Source: Macrosoma leucophasiata (Eukaryota > Arthropoda > Insecta > Lepidoptera > Hedylidae). Taken from it: a stretch of DNA of 64,000 bases. Location of the stretch: positions 6,634,001 to 6,698,000 of the forward strand of contig JAWQUS010000023.1 of assembly GCA_036365455.1 (NCBI GenBank), given 5' to 3'. The position numbers were made by a program, and so were the translations under genes. Positions 40,602 through 55,600 of this stretch are shown piece after piece. Below the pieces are notes generated by a model. That model did not search any database. It saw only the letters and a program-made list of their open reading frames with translations, and was not told where the DNA came from. How positions within the stretch are numbered: position 1 is the stretch's first letter; the number at the start of each line of letters is the position of its first letter.

Positions 40602-43600
40602 GTGAGTTGAAATCCGTGCACACTGGTCGAGCTTTTATTGCATATATTTTTCCTATTTTTTCATTTATTTTCGACATTACGGTAATGCGGTGTTAGTTAG
40701 CGCTAAATGTAAATCACGTTAACGCATCCCCGGCTTCCAAATGTATATTTTGCGTTTTATGTTGTAACGTGCATGGTTCGGCTGTGACATTCACTAACCA
40801 ACTATGTCAAGTCACCCGTGCCCGTTGATGCTAGTCCCATATATTATCATAATTAGTGAACCCTGGTTTTGAACAGAGGGTGGATTGTGGGCCCTGCCGG
40901 TGGAGCGGTGGTGAAGTGGAACTAACGTTACTTAAAATCGGTTTGTAAGGAATAATGCAGGTGTGTCATTTCCAGCATCTATTGCGCCAGTTCGGTGAGT
41001 ATCTACTGCGTTCATGCATTTCACGCTTCAGTGTAGTTTTGTAGTTGTATTAGTGATGACTGACTGGCCCCCCTTTGCTCCCGTACGTCGGCTAATAATA
41101 ATTATAACATGATGCCGTATCCATAATATGTACGATAAAACGTTACCTATAAAGTTTTTATATGGCTTTCGTTTAGCTATTTATTTTTCTGAGTTTGTCT
41201 TGCGTACCACAATTTACAGATGTTGATATCTTTAGATTCAAGGTGGCAACGGATCTGCATTGAGAAAAGCTGCCTTTACTTCTTTATACACAAAAACTAC
41301 AGCAATGATCGTGAAAACACCTAAAAATACAAAAAGAACTTCTCGATGAGTTATTAGGCACCCCACGATTATAATAGGTTGGGGAAAAAGTCTTTTTGCA
41401 TTATAGTATGTATGAACTTGTAATAAAATCTCTTTGGCTGTAGTATTTGTATCTGGCTGGTTTTGGTATCATTGAAAGTTAAAATTTTAAAGAACATAAT
41501 TCCAAATTCAAATTAAGCAAATGTGTGATTTTCATTTGTTTTTCGTACTGTCAAGATGAGTGCATCTAATGAAGAAATTCGATACATTTTAAAATTTTAC
41601 TACAAAAAAGGTAAAAATGCAACGCAAGCCGCGAAAAAAATTTGCGACGTTTATGGACCTTGTGCAGTGTCTGTGAGAGTAGCACAAATTTGGTTTAAGC
41701 GTTTTCAATCCGGAAATTTTGATGTCAAAGATGCACCTCGCTCTGGTCGCCCTATTACGGATAAAATGGATGCCATTTTTGAAAAAGTGGAGCATGATCG
41801 ACATATCAGTAGTTACGACGTAGCTGAAGAACTGAGAATTGATCACAAAACAGTTTTGGCGCATTTGAAAAAAGCTGGGTACAAAAAAAAGCTCGATATT
41901 TGGGTACCTCACAAGTTCACTGAAAGAAACCTAATGAACCGTGTACTCATTTGTGATTCTTTATTACGACGTAATGAAACCGAATCATTTTTGAAGAAGC
42001 TGATAACTGGTGATGAACAGTGGATCACGTACGACGAGAACGTGCGAAAAAGGTCGTGGTCAAAGGCCGGTCAGGCTTCACAGACTGTTAACCCGGGTTA
42101 ACTCGCAATAAGGTGATGTTGTGTGTGTGGTGGGATTGGAAGGGCATTATTCATTATGAGCTATTACCACCAGGCAGGACGATCGATTCTGAACTCTACT
42201 GCGAACAACTGATGAGATTAAAGCAAGAAGTTGAGAGAAAGCGGCCGGAATTGATCAACAGAAGGGGTGTGGTGTTTCAACATGATAACGCTAGACCTCA
42301 CACATCTATAGCCACTCAGCAAAAATTAAGAGAGTTTGGCTGGGAGGTGTTAATGTATCCGCCGTATAGTCCTGACCTTGCACCTTCAGATTTCCACCTG
42401 TTTCGGTCTCTTCAGAATTATTTATGCAATGTTAGGTTAACATAACGAGAGGACTGCCAAATCCACTTGTCGCGGTATTTTGATGAGAAGTCCCAAAATT
42501 TTTATAGCAATGGGATCATGTCCCTACCTACAAGATGGCAAAAGGTTATCGAACAAAATGGTACATACATACTTTAGTTAAATTTAAATAAACTATATTA
42601 AAAAATGTTTTGAATTATCTTAAAAAATGCGAAGAAACTTTTTTCCCAAACTTATAAAAAAAGAAAATTTAAGTGTAAACTATAACATTGTGTTGTGTTC
42701 AAATGTAGTAAGACCCAGTTCCTCTGCGTACTATTTGCCACGAAGATTTTATTAATTACCTTAACTTTATAGATTAACTAGCTGTTGCCCGCGACTTCGC
42801 CCGCGTGGATGTCGTTTTATAGCGCTAAATTTTCTTTGCTATAAACCTCACGGAGCCCAAGATGTTTCTAACGAATGCAAAACCATGGAAATCGGTTCCT
42901 GCGTTCTGGAGTTATAGCGTCAGGAAGGAAAACCCGACTTATTTTTATATTGTAGATAACCGTAGAAGATTTGGTCTCTAAATGTATAACGTCGTATTCA
43001 AATAGTACTTTGTAGGTTTTTTATTTGTCATTTTGAAAAAAGCAAACATATACGGGGTCTTCCAACCCAACCGCCTGTCGGGAGTGAATACTTTGACTCT
43101 TGCTCCAGGAATTGCATGTTTGCATACTGCGTTCAATGATTAAACAAACAACTGCTATTGTTTTCATACGTACCTAATGTAAATAGGTGGCAGATACCAA
43201 ATGACATGATGAAATTATAGGCATAGATGTTGCCTGCGATTTCATTTGCGGTCCCTTTAATATCGGCCTGTAAAAGTCGCTTGATCAAATAGGTACCAAT
43301 AATCCTACAAGGAGGCCGTTTTTCCCCTTTTTTCAATGTAGTGTAATACATGCGTTGCCACTTCTGGAGTCCAGAAGACTAATAGGTTAGGCAGTGGCGG
43401 ACTAAGGGGAGGGCGGCAGGGGCGGTCCGCCACGGGCCTTCGGTTTCAGGGGCCTCCAAAGATCGACTGTTCGCTGGGAATCACGACATTTGTAGAGCTA
43501 GGAGGAAAATGTCGTTTTTTTTTTGCTCGCGCGTTATTCTTTATCTGTATTATAGAATCTATCTACCGTATCAAATCTAAATACCGTACCGCCCCGGGCC

Positions 43601-46600
43601 CCTGATGACCTGAGACCACCACTGAGGTTAGGATCCCACTGCAGGATCATTTCGTTCATCCAGATATGCTGTAAAACTAATTTTTATGGCTATTTATAAT
43701 CTAGAGCAATGATTCCTATTGTGGTCCAGGTGGACTCCCTGGGATCCATAGGAGACTCGATGGGGGTCTACGTAAGCGTAAATAAAAATGGAAATATGGG
43801 AATGTGATATAAATGTAGCAAGGGGTCCACCGAAAGTAGAGAGAAATTGAAAGGGGTCTACAAGAAAAAATAGTTTGGGACCCCCGATCTAGAGAATATA
43901 TACCTATCCACTAAATTGCCAATTAAAATTTTATGATTTGCAGCATATCTGGATGAACGATATGATTCTGCAATGGAATCCTAACCTAAAACTGTTCTGC
44001 CGAAGTTCTGTCTCTGTGCGTTTCGGAAATTACGGGGCTGTAATTCCTAATTAAAAAATACTCAGATGCATACCTTTTACTACCAATGAATTTAACGAGT
44101 TATGGTTATTGTCAAATGTAACAATAAGGCTGGGTTGCACCACGATATTTCTTAAAGTTAAAGTTATTGTAACATTTCACATACTTCTCTAACCTATAGA
44201 AATCTGTTAAAGTTAGAGAAGGATGTGAAATGTTACAATACCTTTAACAAATATCTTGGTGCAACCCAGCATAACAGTTACATTAAATTGACTTTGACAT
44301 TTTTGACATTGTTATCAGAAATAAATACCTCTAAACAAAGTTCGTAAAAATAGTTCAATTAACATCAACACCTATACCACAAAAAAAAGAAAATTCAAAA
44401 CGCGCAATTTATCTTATTGTTTCACACGATTTGTTCTTATCAGAATCTATTTTCGTGATAAATGAGACTTCCAGTTGCGTCTTATCGAAAATGTGTACAT
44501 TAAACATCGTGCTAGGTATGCATATCACACTGAACACAATGATGTAAGGTCGCACAATAAACCGTGAAAGTACAATGACGGCTATTTGAGGTTGATGATG
44601 TTTTTTTATCGTTAAAGGAAGACCGATAAAGGCATCTTACGTCGTATTGATGTTCAATTTTATTGATATGTTTGGTTAACCAACTGATCAAACCAGACTC
44701 TTCTTCTGTTATACGATATGTATGCTAGCCTGGCCTACTACTAATACAAACTAATTAAATGACATGCTTATTTTAACATAGGATGAGGGTTCTGATATAA
44801 TTAAATAATCTTACGGGAAAAAGTCTCAACTAAAAGCATGGTTAACCGGGTCGCTTGTGGTAAACACAATATTCAATTTACTGGTTTCCTTAAAAAAAAA
44901 AAACAAACAATGGCGACTACTTATGTAAGTAGGTGGACATCATTTTGATGTTAAAGAATACGGCCTAATATCTGGTCCCAGATAAGTAGCGTGCCTTGGC
45001 CCCGTACAAAAATTTTTTGGAGACCCTTATGAAGATTAAAAGAAATTCAAAACTCTCTCTTAATTTTTGCTTACGCACGTTGGGGCCCCCCCATGCTCTG
45101 GGAGCCCCGTATAATTAATACTTACGGCCAACGCTTACGGCAGATACGGCGGTAGCTACGCCCCTGTCCGCGATATACGCGGCCAGTGTTTCCAGCCAGT
45201 GCAGCAAGATAATGATAGTGTAACTCACTAAGATAGTTTGTCTTATCCTGACTTGTGTGCCTACTCGCCAAGTGACCGGCGAACCTAGTATTGGAATTAG
45301 CTATTGTGCAGTGTATAAGCAGTGTGTTATACCCAATTATTTTTTAAATGTAGAACTATGGGGGTTTTGGGAAATCGTGTGAGGAAAACTTCGTAAAATG
45401 AGAGACGTACGTCTAGCACATTTGCTAGTTATTTGTCTAGTACGAATTGGCATAGTTACTGAAGTAACAGATTCAGACAAATCATATTTTTTATTACGAA
45501 TGCGGTTTATCGTTTTCACTTTATTTGAACATTTTACAATGAACAATAACATTATGCAATCAACATTATCATGCACCAGGTCAGGAGAATAAGCCAGGCT
45601 AGTAAATCAATATTCCAGCATGCTATCCTAAGCTTTGAAAAACAAGTCTCGTGTACCTCAGGCGTATAGTACAACGTCAGAAAAAGTTCTGTGTACCTCA
45701 TTCATAATGGGGTCCCGGACTCGGAGATTCTAAATTTAAAAACAGGAAATTCAATTAAAGTGCCAGTGATGCACCGTAAACAGGGACCGAAATAGGACAA
45801 CGGTGCTCACTTATATTTTGCACTCGTTCATACCGGTACGTACTCCGCTAGTGAATACAAAATGACACCGAACAAAAATGAATCGAAATCTCTATTGAGC
45901 AAAGGTAAAGGCCGGCAGTTCGTTATTCAGCTTTTTGTGCGTTTTATGTTTATGCGATTTTGTTTGCTTTTATATTTAGAACGTTTACGCATTACATTGT
46001 TTTGATTGTAGTGTAGATTAAGTTTGAAAATTGTATGAGATTAACGATACCTAACAGTTGTGTCTAACTAAATAGGCATCAGCTGAGAAGATTTTCAGAC
46101 ATTTTCTCTGCAATATCGATTACGCAGATGCATCGCGTGTGTATTTTTTTTTGTATCTAAAATGACTAAATTTACTAACAAAGAGTGTAAGCTTGATTTT
46201 AATGTGTTTACGTTGCCAAGTTTCTCAACCGTGAAGATCTGGCCCAAATCTTCAACGTTTTTTGTGTGTTTGAAGAATAAGGAACTTGTAATATTTGCCA
46301 ATATTCATCAATCTAAATAATCTTAAATTTAATACATTATGCAAGTTGTCGTGTTCCGAAACAGTATCCAAAAAGTAGAGTTTCGATGCATGTTGAATCA
46401 AGATGATGAAAACGTATGGGTATTTTATTCTGATCTTTGGAAAAGCAATCCAAATTTTTCATCAGTGTTAAAACCTTCATATTTCATTCCAAAGAATTAA
46501 TAATTATCCAATATCCTGAAGTTTAAAGCATATTACTTTGCCGTTCTGAAGTTAAAGTCCATTGTAAGGTAACTATATTGTAAGGTTACTTCAGATCGGC

Positions 46601-49600
46601 AAAAATTAAATGTTTCACATTGTACCGTAACAAAAACACTTGACGCAGACAAGAACGAGCCGGGGCGCTTCCTCGGCGAAGGCGTGTCCTTTCGGGCGAA
46701 GTTGATCGGCGTGCTCGAGGTGCCCGAGGCCCGAGGGGACAGGATGTGTCAGGAGGCACTGGCGGACCTCAAAATGGCGATACGGGCGGCCGGCGAGCAT
46801 AAACAGAGGATACAAGTGCACGTTGCGATCGACGGCCTGCGCTTGAGGGATGATAAATCTGGGGTAAGTTTCGTTAGGTCTATGAAATTCAAGGTTCCGT
46901 CTGATTATGACCAATCATCCGCGGCTCGGAGACATTATGGAGAAGACGCGATAACCTGCACATAAAAGATGATAAGTCTGGAGTACGTTTCGGTTTGAGC
47001 ATTGGCTCTAGTAGCTGTTTCAGAATTAATGAGGTCAAGTTCTCACTCCCACTATCCTCCTCAAAGATCAAAATCTTCCGAAATCCGCGACAGGGTATGA
47101 TATTGTGCCTTAAAATGGCAATACGGCCGGCAAGCATAATCAGAGCATTTAAGTGAATCTCGCGAGCGATTGACTACGCTTGAAAAATGTCAAGTCTGGA
47201 GTAAATTATGTTTGATACAATGTCTCTAGTTACGGCTCTAGGACTAAGGATCTCTATTTCCTGCCTATCTCTGTCCCCAAAGTAAGGTAAGTCCAACCAA
47301 GACAAATCATCGGAGGTAGAAGAAAATGGGTTGTGTCAGGAGGCGCTGTCGGACCTCAAAATACGACGATACGGGCGGCTGGCGAGCGTAAGCAGAGGAT
47401 ACAAGTACACGTCTCGATCGACGGACTGCGTTGGAGGGATGATAAATATTACCTTTATCTAAGTCTAAGGAACTCAAGCTCCTCCTCCTCTTCTCCCCCT
47501 CTAAGTACTTAGAGTAGTCCATCAACCAAGATGAATCATCCGAGGCTGGAGGAGGCAGGTTGTGTCAGGAGACGCTGGCGGACCTCAAGTTCATCCAAGT
47601 CAAAGCGATATAAGCGGCCGGCGAGCATAAGCAAAGGATACAAGACAAGTGCACGTCCCTATCGACGGACTGCGCTTGAGTGACGATAAAACTTATCGTC
47701 CGTCACTTAAGTTTCGTCTTGAACAATGCCTCTAGTCGCGGATCCATGTTCATGGTATTTGAGCATTCCCGTCTCTTGCCTTACTTCCAAATCCTCGCAG
47801 ACTCGAGGAAATAGGTTGTGTAAGGAATTGCTGACGGACCTTTTTTCGGACGGAAGTTTCTTAGTAAGGTATTCCCGAAAACTGACCCCCAAGGCTATTA
47901 GTTCATTTATTAACATTACATTACACGTACATGTTTGTTAAAAGGTAATCAGGCGAGCTATTAGATGATAATACATGGGCCAAAAACGTAACCGGCGAAT
48001 CGTGGGTGTTTGCATGTATGCTTGAATGCATGCATTTACCTCTGCCTATCCCTTCGGGGATTACAGGCGTGAAGTTACGTTTTTTTTATTAGATGAAGCT
48101 TAAAAATCTCGAACTCGGGCCTAAGCTATAACCAGCCAAGGTCCCGGGTTCGACATCTCTACCCATCGCGCTTATCGCTCCGTGTAAATACGACGGGAAG
48201 TTATATCTTTCAGAGTTTGTAGCAAATTGTATTTTATAAAATGCCTTTATCTCCTTAAATGTATTCGTAAACACGGCATCGAACGAGGATACAGTTGACA
48301 AGGTTTTTGCACATCTGAACAACGCACGTTTAATGTCGAGGTCGAGGTCAAATTGCTGGAGTTCAGAAAAACTTTTCTTTTGCTAACGAGACAGAATTTT
48401 TTTTCAACCTATTTAACATTTTTTGAGATATGTTTTCTAAATAAAACGTTTATTACTCTAAGGAAAAATTATGTGACATGAAACTGCGAACTACGAAGAA
48501 ATATACCGGTCTCTTTACAGGTTAGTCTCTCTGGCACAGATTATGTATAAGAAACAAAAGATCCTTTAGGCAGAGAATATGTAATAATACTACGTATAGA
48601 ATGGATACTTCGACGTCCCGCCCGATTTCCCCGCATCACCCAACCTCCTCTCCTCTTATGGGCGACGGTTGGTATTTTCTAACGTACTACGCACACAGGT
48701 GCACGTGTAAATACACGTCACTGATTGATGTCTGTGTATTAGAGACCAAATTAAGCGTTTGTATGGAATTTTGGAGGAGCGTCCGCAGTGTGCTTTAGGC
48801 CTCGATACGCATCTGTATTAAAACCTTTGAAAAGGCCTTTGGCTTTTTATGTAAATGTCTATTTGTCTATAGGATGCAGGATTCCCTTATAACTAATGTG
48901 AACTACATGTTTGGCACCACTTTTGTTACGTACCAATATCGCCTCTTTACAAGAATAATGTGACATTTCATATAGAACGATTTAGATGAAATGTCACGTT
49001 ATTCTTGTAAGAATAATGTTGCATTTCATAAAGAACGATTTAGATGAAATGTCACATTATTCTTGTAAAGAAGCGATATATGAAATTAATTTTATCCTTG
49101 GTTTATTTCCTCTGTTAAACTTCTTTTTTAATGTCGTGTAAAAATAGCTAAATAGCATAGTCCACATTGATGGTAAGTAAGCCTATAAATACAATAAACA
49201 TACAAAGAAACAGAGATTTCAATTTATATTAAAATCTTTGTTTCTGTTCTGTTTTTTTTTGCTGTCCTACTACCTCTGAAGCTTAATTTGCTAATCCTCT
49301 GTGCCGAGAATTACGGGGTCGTACATTTCCTGCCCAGAACACGATAGCGCTGAACACCCCGATTAAGCGTCAAGTAAATTAGATGATGCGGTGGTGCCTA
49401 CGCCCTCGAGCACTATCACTAGAGCCCTACCACCAGTGAATACGTAAAAGTTAATTAGTCTTTATCGCTATCCTTGTACCCGGACAATAAACACACGAAC
49501 CGTGCGCACTCATAAATATTAATCAAAGTGAAGACTGATGCGAAAGTAACCTTTATTACAAACTTACTTTATTCCTTCTACACTCTCTGCCTACCCCGTT

Positions 49601-52600
49601 AGTTACCTGGCGTGAAGATACATACATACATGCTTTATTCCATGATTTCTATCTTCTTCATATACTAAGTACTATAAGGTGTTTTATTATAAAGTTATCA
49701 ATACACCATTGATTGCTAATGTCTAAGTAATGGAGTTCACATTAGTAAAGTTATGAGAGAATACTGCATCCTATAGGCAAATAGACATTTACATAAAAAG
49801 TCAAAGACCTTTTCAAAGGTTTTAATACTTATTATGTTGTAGGTGTATACTATCAGGGAACCATCCGCTACATTTGATTGATTTATCGTGTGATAATTTA
49901 TAAAATATAGGTATTATTGTATATCTGTCAGGCCACGAGAAAAATATGACATATGATTTCTAGTATGTTAGTGTACCGATATCGGTCCAACTGCCGCCTA
50001 ACGAATTAGGATCGTAGAAAGATTTTTAAATAATTTCAAAATGAATATGTTTTGAAGTTATTAAAGAAAATAGACAATGCAAAAAATGCTAACTCTATTA
50101 AGTACCGAAACTAAAGGGACCTAATGTTTTGAAAAAAGTATGTAAAATAGTTTATTACCAATAAATTACAGAAGAACCTACAAGAAGTCTGTGGTATTTA
50201 AGGTGGTAAGTATAGGAAATCTCAATTTTACGAAACCCTGTGACAGCAATCGACTCGGGAATCGAACCCGGTACCCCAGCGTAGTAGTAGTGGCCTGCTA
50301 CCACTAGACTACTAAGGCAGTCTGTTATTATTTGATATGTATTTAATATAGTATATTTCTTTGCAGGACTCACTATACCACCACCCGGTGCACAAGATAT
50401 CGTTTATAGCACAAGATATGACGGACTCGCGCGCGTTCGGCTACATATTCGGATCGCCAGATACCGGCCACCGATTCTTCGGCATCAAGACTGATAAAGC
50501 TGCTAGTCAAGTAAGTTTTATACTTGTACAGATAGATTTTTTTTTTTCTTCAATAAGGCCAATGTCGTTAGTTGATAAAATGGCAACCAATGGACAAAGG
50601 AGAGGTTTCAGAACAAAATGTTACTGTAATGAGCTCAAGTTTGGTGTTTGTTTTAATAAAAGCTATTAGTCATAAAGCGTTCTCTCACACCGAGCACTCT
50701 ATAAGGAAACAACCAATTGAGACTTTGTTTATTGATATAATACGAACAATGAGATAGAATCTATGTGATGACTAATGTTTATTTTGCCTTTTTTTATGAT
50801 AGTATGATGCTGGTAAACAAGTAAGCCGTGGTTGACGTTGATAGTAAGTGAAAACTGTAGCCTATAGCTATCTACCTCAAAACCCGAGGTCTAAATGCAG
50901 CCCTATGGACTTCATGCTCCGGGGCACGACCACTTTGGCCTAGGTAAATTTAATTATTAAGAAAGAAATGTATAAAAAGTGTATATAATTGTAGGGTTAA
51001 TTTTAAAAATGTGTACAAATAGTTGAGGAGTAAACAGTCATTCAAGGTGGCCCTGCTGCAGAGCATACTCTCAAGCCGGCCTCGAGGTAAATTCCTTTAA
51101 TGAAGGCTTCTCCAACTCGTTTAAGACACCATAAAAATGTGTATTAATTGTATACAAAGGTACTATGCTCAATTTAATATTTATTTCGGTTTATAACAGT
51201 ATACAACAACTTTAAAATTTCCTACCGAAATTAAATGACGCGCCTGATTAAAAAGCTATGGCAAAGTATTAATTAAAGACGTTCTTATTATTAAATGGTA
51301 GTGTTCAGCACTATCGTGTTCCGGTCAGGTGGTAATGCCTACCTTAGAGGTAGTGAAGGGCCCTGTAATTTCCGGCACAGAGGCATCAGGAGTAGTAACG
51401 CATCTGCATTTTGACCTTGGTCTTTGTGTGGGTGTCCATAGGCTGCATGATTGTTTACCACTTCCATTACATAAAAAAAGTAAAGTAGTGAATTCGTTGC
51501 ATAATTTTAATCTTTTTGCTATAAGTATTGCAATATTATTTTCTGTTTGTCCTGACAAAAATGAATTATTCGAATATAATTTGTTTAATATATAAGTAGA
51601 ATTGTAATATGTAATTGAATGATGAAGTAATAAAAAATATCCTGTGATTTGCATGCTGTGCATTAAGTGGTGAAATATGAGAGCAGTTCTCTTTCAGTTT
51701 TCTTCTCTCGGTAAATAACTAAAATCTTAAGATCTTATGTACTATTTTCTACCAAACAAATAAATTCATTCAAACACTGGACTCACATAATTTATTATTT
51801 AATAGGTATGTGTGAGTATAGGTATGGTATGAATATATAAATAATTAATTAATTATTATATATTCATACCAGTTATAGGTTACTCGCATTTTTTCATGAA
51901 ACACAACAGTCTCGATTGTACCGGAATTATTATTTATGGCTATGCGGCGATGTCGCCGACCGAGCATTTGATTTGTTATCAAATCTGTTTATATAAATCA
52001 ATATACAGTGCGACAAGGATCTTTATTGTGTGGCAATGACACTGTCGAGACACATCTTACGTTAAATCTGGCAATTTCAAAAGGTTTTAAAGGATATATT
52101 TTTAACTGATGGTAGATTCGGTCCTTGAAGGCGAAGGCACCACTGTTATGGGAAACGAAATAGAGTTCAATCATTAATCTGCGAGGATAACTTCAGTTCC
52201 ATTTATGGCTACTTTCATTAGGGGCTCCAAGTCGTTTTAATATTGTAACGCTGAATTAAAGCTTGTTTGGATATTCCGTCCGAAGACATGCCAAATTGTC
52301 TTATAATTTATTTGTACATGAGTGGCGGCTGCCAACCATCGTAACTTCCTCAGAGTCTGACATTCATAGAATAATATATTTTTTGCTATCTTTCGCTCGT
52401 TGTAGTTCATATTTATAACTATTTTTATCTCTGGACTGGTGGCTTTTGTTATACTACACTAGACTTATATTGCTACGTTTTATGTCCTGGGTTCAATCTA
52501 TACTATTCTAAACGTAGGAGTTGATTATATTGGGTTTCTCTCATTTGGAAATATTAAGACGTGTTCTGTAATAACGGGTATAAAGACAATACTTATCTCT

Positions 52601-55600
52601 CTCTTGTCTAAGCCTCCAGAGTAAAAAAGAAAAAAAAATCAATAGTAACATAGAAATATAATAATTAATAATACCCATGTGTAAGCTGCACAGCTCAATT
52701 AGCATCGATGTGGATAAAAAAAAAGAATGTAGCTAAGTTTCCACAATATGTTTTTATCAGCGGTCCACAAAGTGTGTTGCTCCCCTAATACCTAATACCT
52801 GTACGGCCCTGTAATTTCCGGAACAGAGGCATAACACCTTAGGCCTCAGGAGTGGTAACACATCTGCATTTTGCCCTTGGTCTTTGTGTGGGTATCTATG
52901 GGCTATAGTCATCACTTAACATCAATGTGAACTGCATGCTTGTTTGCCACGTTACATAAAAAAAAATATGTCCCCACAATCCGAAAGGTTTCGGCTTCGA
53001 TCCCCGCCTCGAGCCAAATATATTTACCGCCATAATAAAGATTATTATGACGCTCAAGGGTTCGATTCCGTGCAAGTAATTGTCTGGCCTAAAATACCTT
53101 ATTGGTTTCGGATCTGAGTGTTTGTATGTGTTGTGTGTGTACAGCGGCACAATGACACCGGTTTATACTTATTGTGGGCTGTGATTATTTATTTATTTAT
53201 ATAAAGAAACATAGTTACAAACATAATACGATGCAAACATAAACTTACTAGAGTTTTACCGTGCATCAGTGTCGTCGTTTACATTGTTAATTGATGAGAA
53301 CAAAAAGTAATTAAAAAATAAGTTTTACTACATACTTCAATTAACAAATTGTAGCAATAGTAAAGTGACTATATACATACCTACATGGCTACGTATCGTA
53401 CATTAAATATTTAACAACTAAGTAGGTATCTTAATTATGTAGGTACTTAGATTTCGGGAGCGACGAAATGCTTTTTTAAAAATAAAACTAAATCTATTAG
53501 ACGAAATAAGAAGCTATAATTTACGTCTACACCTTACAGAGATTGATGCAAGAGTAACTTAAAACTAGGGTTGCTGAGGATTCCTCTTCCTCTTCCTCAT
53601 AATGAGGAAGTTCCGCAATATTTTGGGATCATCAACCGTTTCCGCATCCTCAAAAATTAAAATAAAAAAATCCTCTTCCGCTACCGCTTCCTCAAAATTT
53701 AAGAGGAATTTATGAGGAATTTTGTTGCGCATGCGCGTCGCGTATCGATGGCAACGCACACGCCGCAGCACGGTGCCAGGCCGAACAGGCGAGCGAGACC
53801 TTCCCACCCGCCACCGGCGCTGTTCCTTGATTGTTTGTTTTAATTTTATTGACATACATTATTTTGTTTATACGCGTACTCAACTTAAAAAATCGAAATA
53901 TTCGGGGCTTTACAGAACTGTATCTTTACAATACCTATCTTCTCTTCCATCAAATGTACCAGCAAACGACTTTTTAGCAATGCTGTATTGGTATATGATG
54001 AGCTTTAAAACCGGTTGTTGGGGAAACAGCGTCCAAATATTTTTTTTATAAAAATTAACCTCCCTGTTTAAAATAAATTTCGATTAATAGTATTCAATTC
54101 TTTTATTTTGATTAATAATATTCGACTAACATACCTAATTAACAAAGAAATAAAGACGGCATTCTTATTTTCATTTCAATTCCTAAATGAAATTGTGTCA
54201 TTCGTGTGTTTTTTTTACGTCTGTAGGTTGACAGACAAGCAGACGGGCCACTTGATGGAAAGTGGTCACCGTCGCCTATGAACATTTGCAACACCAGGGG
54301 AGTTGCCAACGCGCAGCCAGCCCTGAAGGACTCCTTTGACGCCATTGTTGAAGAACCTCTTAATGTAGCACCTAGGGAACACCTCAGAGGGAAGTTCGTT
54401 CCACAATTTACACGTTCTGGGCAAGAACGAACGTGAAAACCGCAGTGTTGAGCACTGTGTCCAGTCGGTGTGGGTGGAACTTCTCTCTTCGGCGGGTAGT
54501 ACGGTGTAGGAAAATAGATGGTAGCACCATGTCAAACAGTTCAGCAGAGCACTCACCATTGTAGAGACGGTACAACACGCACATACTCCCAATGTCTCTG
54601 CGTAGGCTCAGATGTTCGAGCCTGTAAGTAAGTCCTGAATCGTTAACAATACGAACGGTGCGTTTTTGTAGGGAGTCAAGTGGACCAAGCTAGTATTTGG
54701 GGGCTCCCGCCCACAAATAAGTATGAGTAGTAGTAGCTGCCCCGAAGTGAAATGCCTGGCTTTGTTAAGCACCCCTAGCTTTTTGGATGCCAACTTGGTC
54801 TTACACTCAATGTGACTCCTGAATTGCACTTCGTTCGATATGTCAACGCCCAGGATACAGATACTCTTACCAACGGCGATCGGAATGCCCTGGAACTGTG
54901 GTGCTACAATGCATGGCGTTTTTTTAGCGGTGAACGCGCAGACTTGTGTCCTCGAGGGGTTGAACTGCATTAAATTAAGTCGACCCCAATCCGAGACCCG
55001 CTCCAGAGAGTGCTCGATTTCAGACACAAGTCTAATCCTTCTTTCCTCGATAAGTGTCCGAGAGGCATTTGCACGGCTAGTGTAGTGTGCATATCCCGTA
55101 CTATCATCGGTCTAGCAATGAAAATTGGAGTTTGGCTCCAACATTTCATTGATGTGCAGAAGAAAAAGCGTGGGAGATAGCACAGAGCCTTGCGGCACAC
55201 CAGCGTTGATAGGTAGTCTGTCTGAGCGCTGACAGTCAACTAAGACTTGTATAAAACACTCAGACAGAAAGCTGGCTGTCCAGTTGCATAGCCTCTCGGG
55301 AAGATCGTAGGATGGAAGTTTCGCGAGAAGTGCCCTGTGCCAGACCCGGTCAAAGGCCTTAGCAATGTCGTTGTGTAGATACGAGTATGTCACTGAACTC
55401 GTCCTTAACTGCTGGACCAATTTTGATGATTCTTTATCGTATGTGTTTTGAGAATGGTTTAGATTTTAGATTCATAGTAAAAATAATTAAAAGAGCATTT
55501 TGTACTGGACCAACCACTACAAAATGCTCATTTAATTATTTTTTTGTATATATATATATACTTAGCTAAGTAGATAGAGACAGGACAGCGGATTTTAGGT

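Noticed and set aside
53565..53855. Minus-strand frame rich in Glu, Arg and Lys
   Set aside because: It reads the CCTCTTCCTC subterminal repeats of the hAT-like element.
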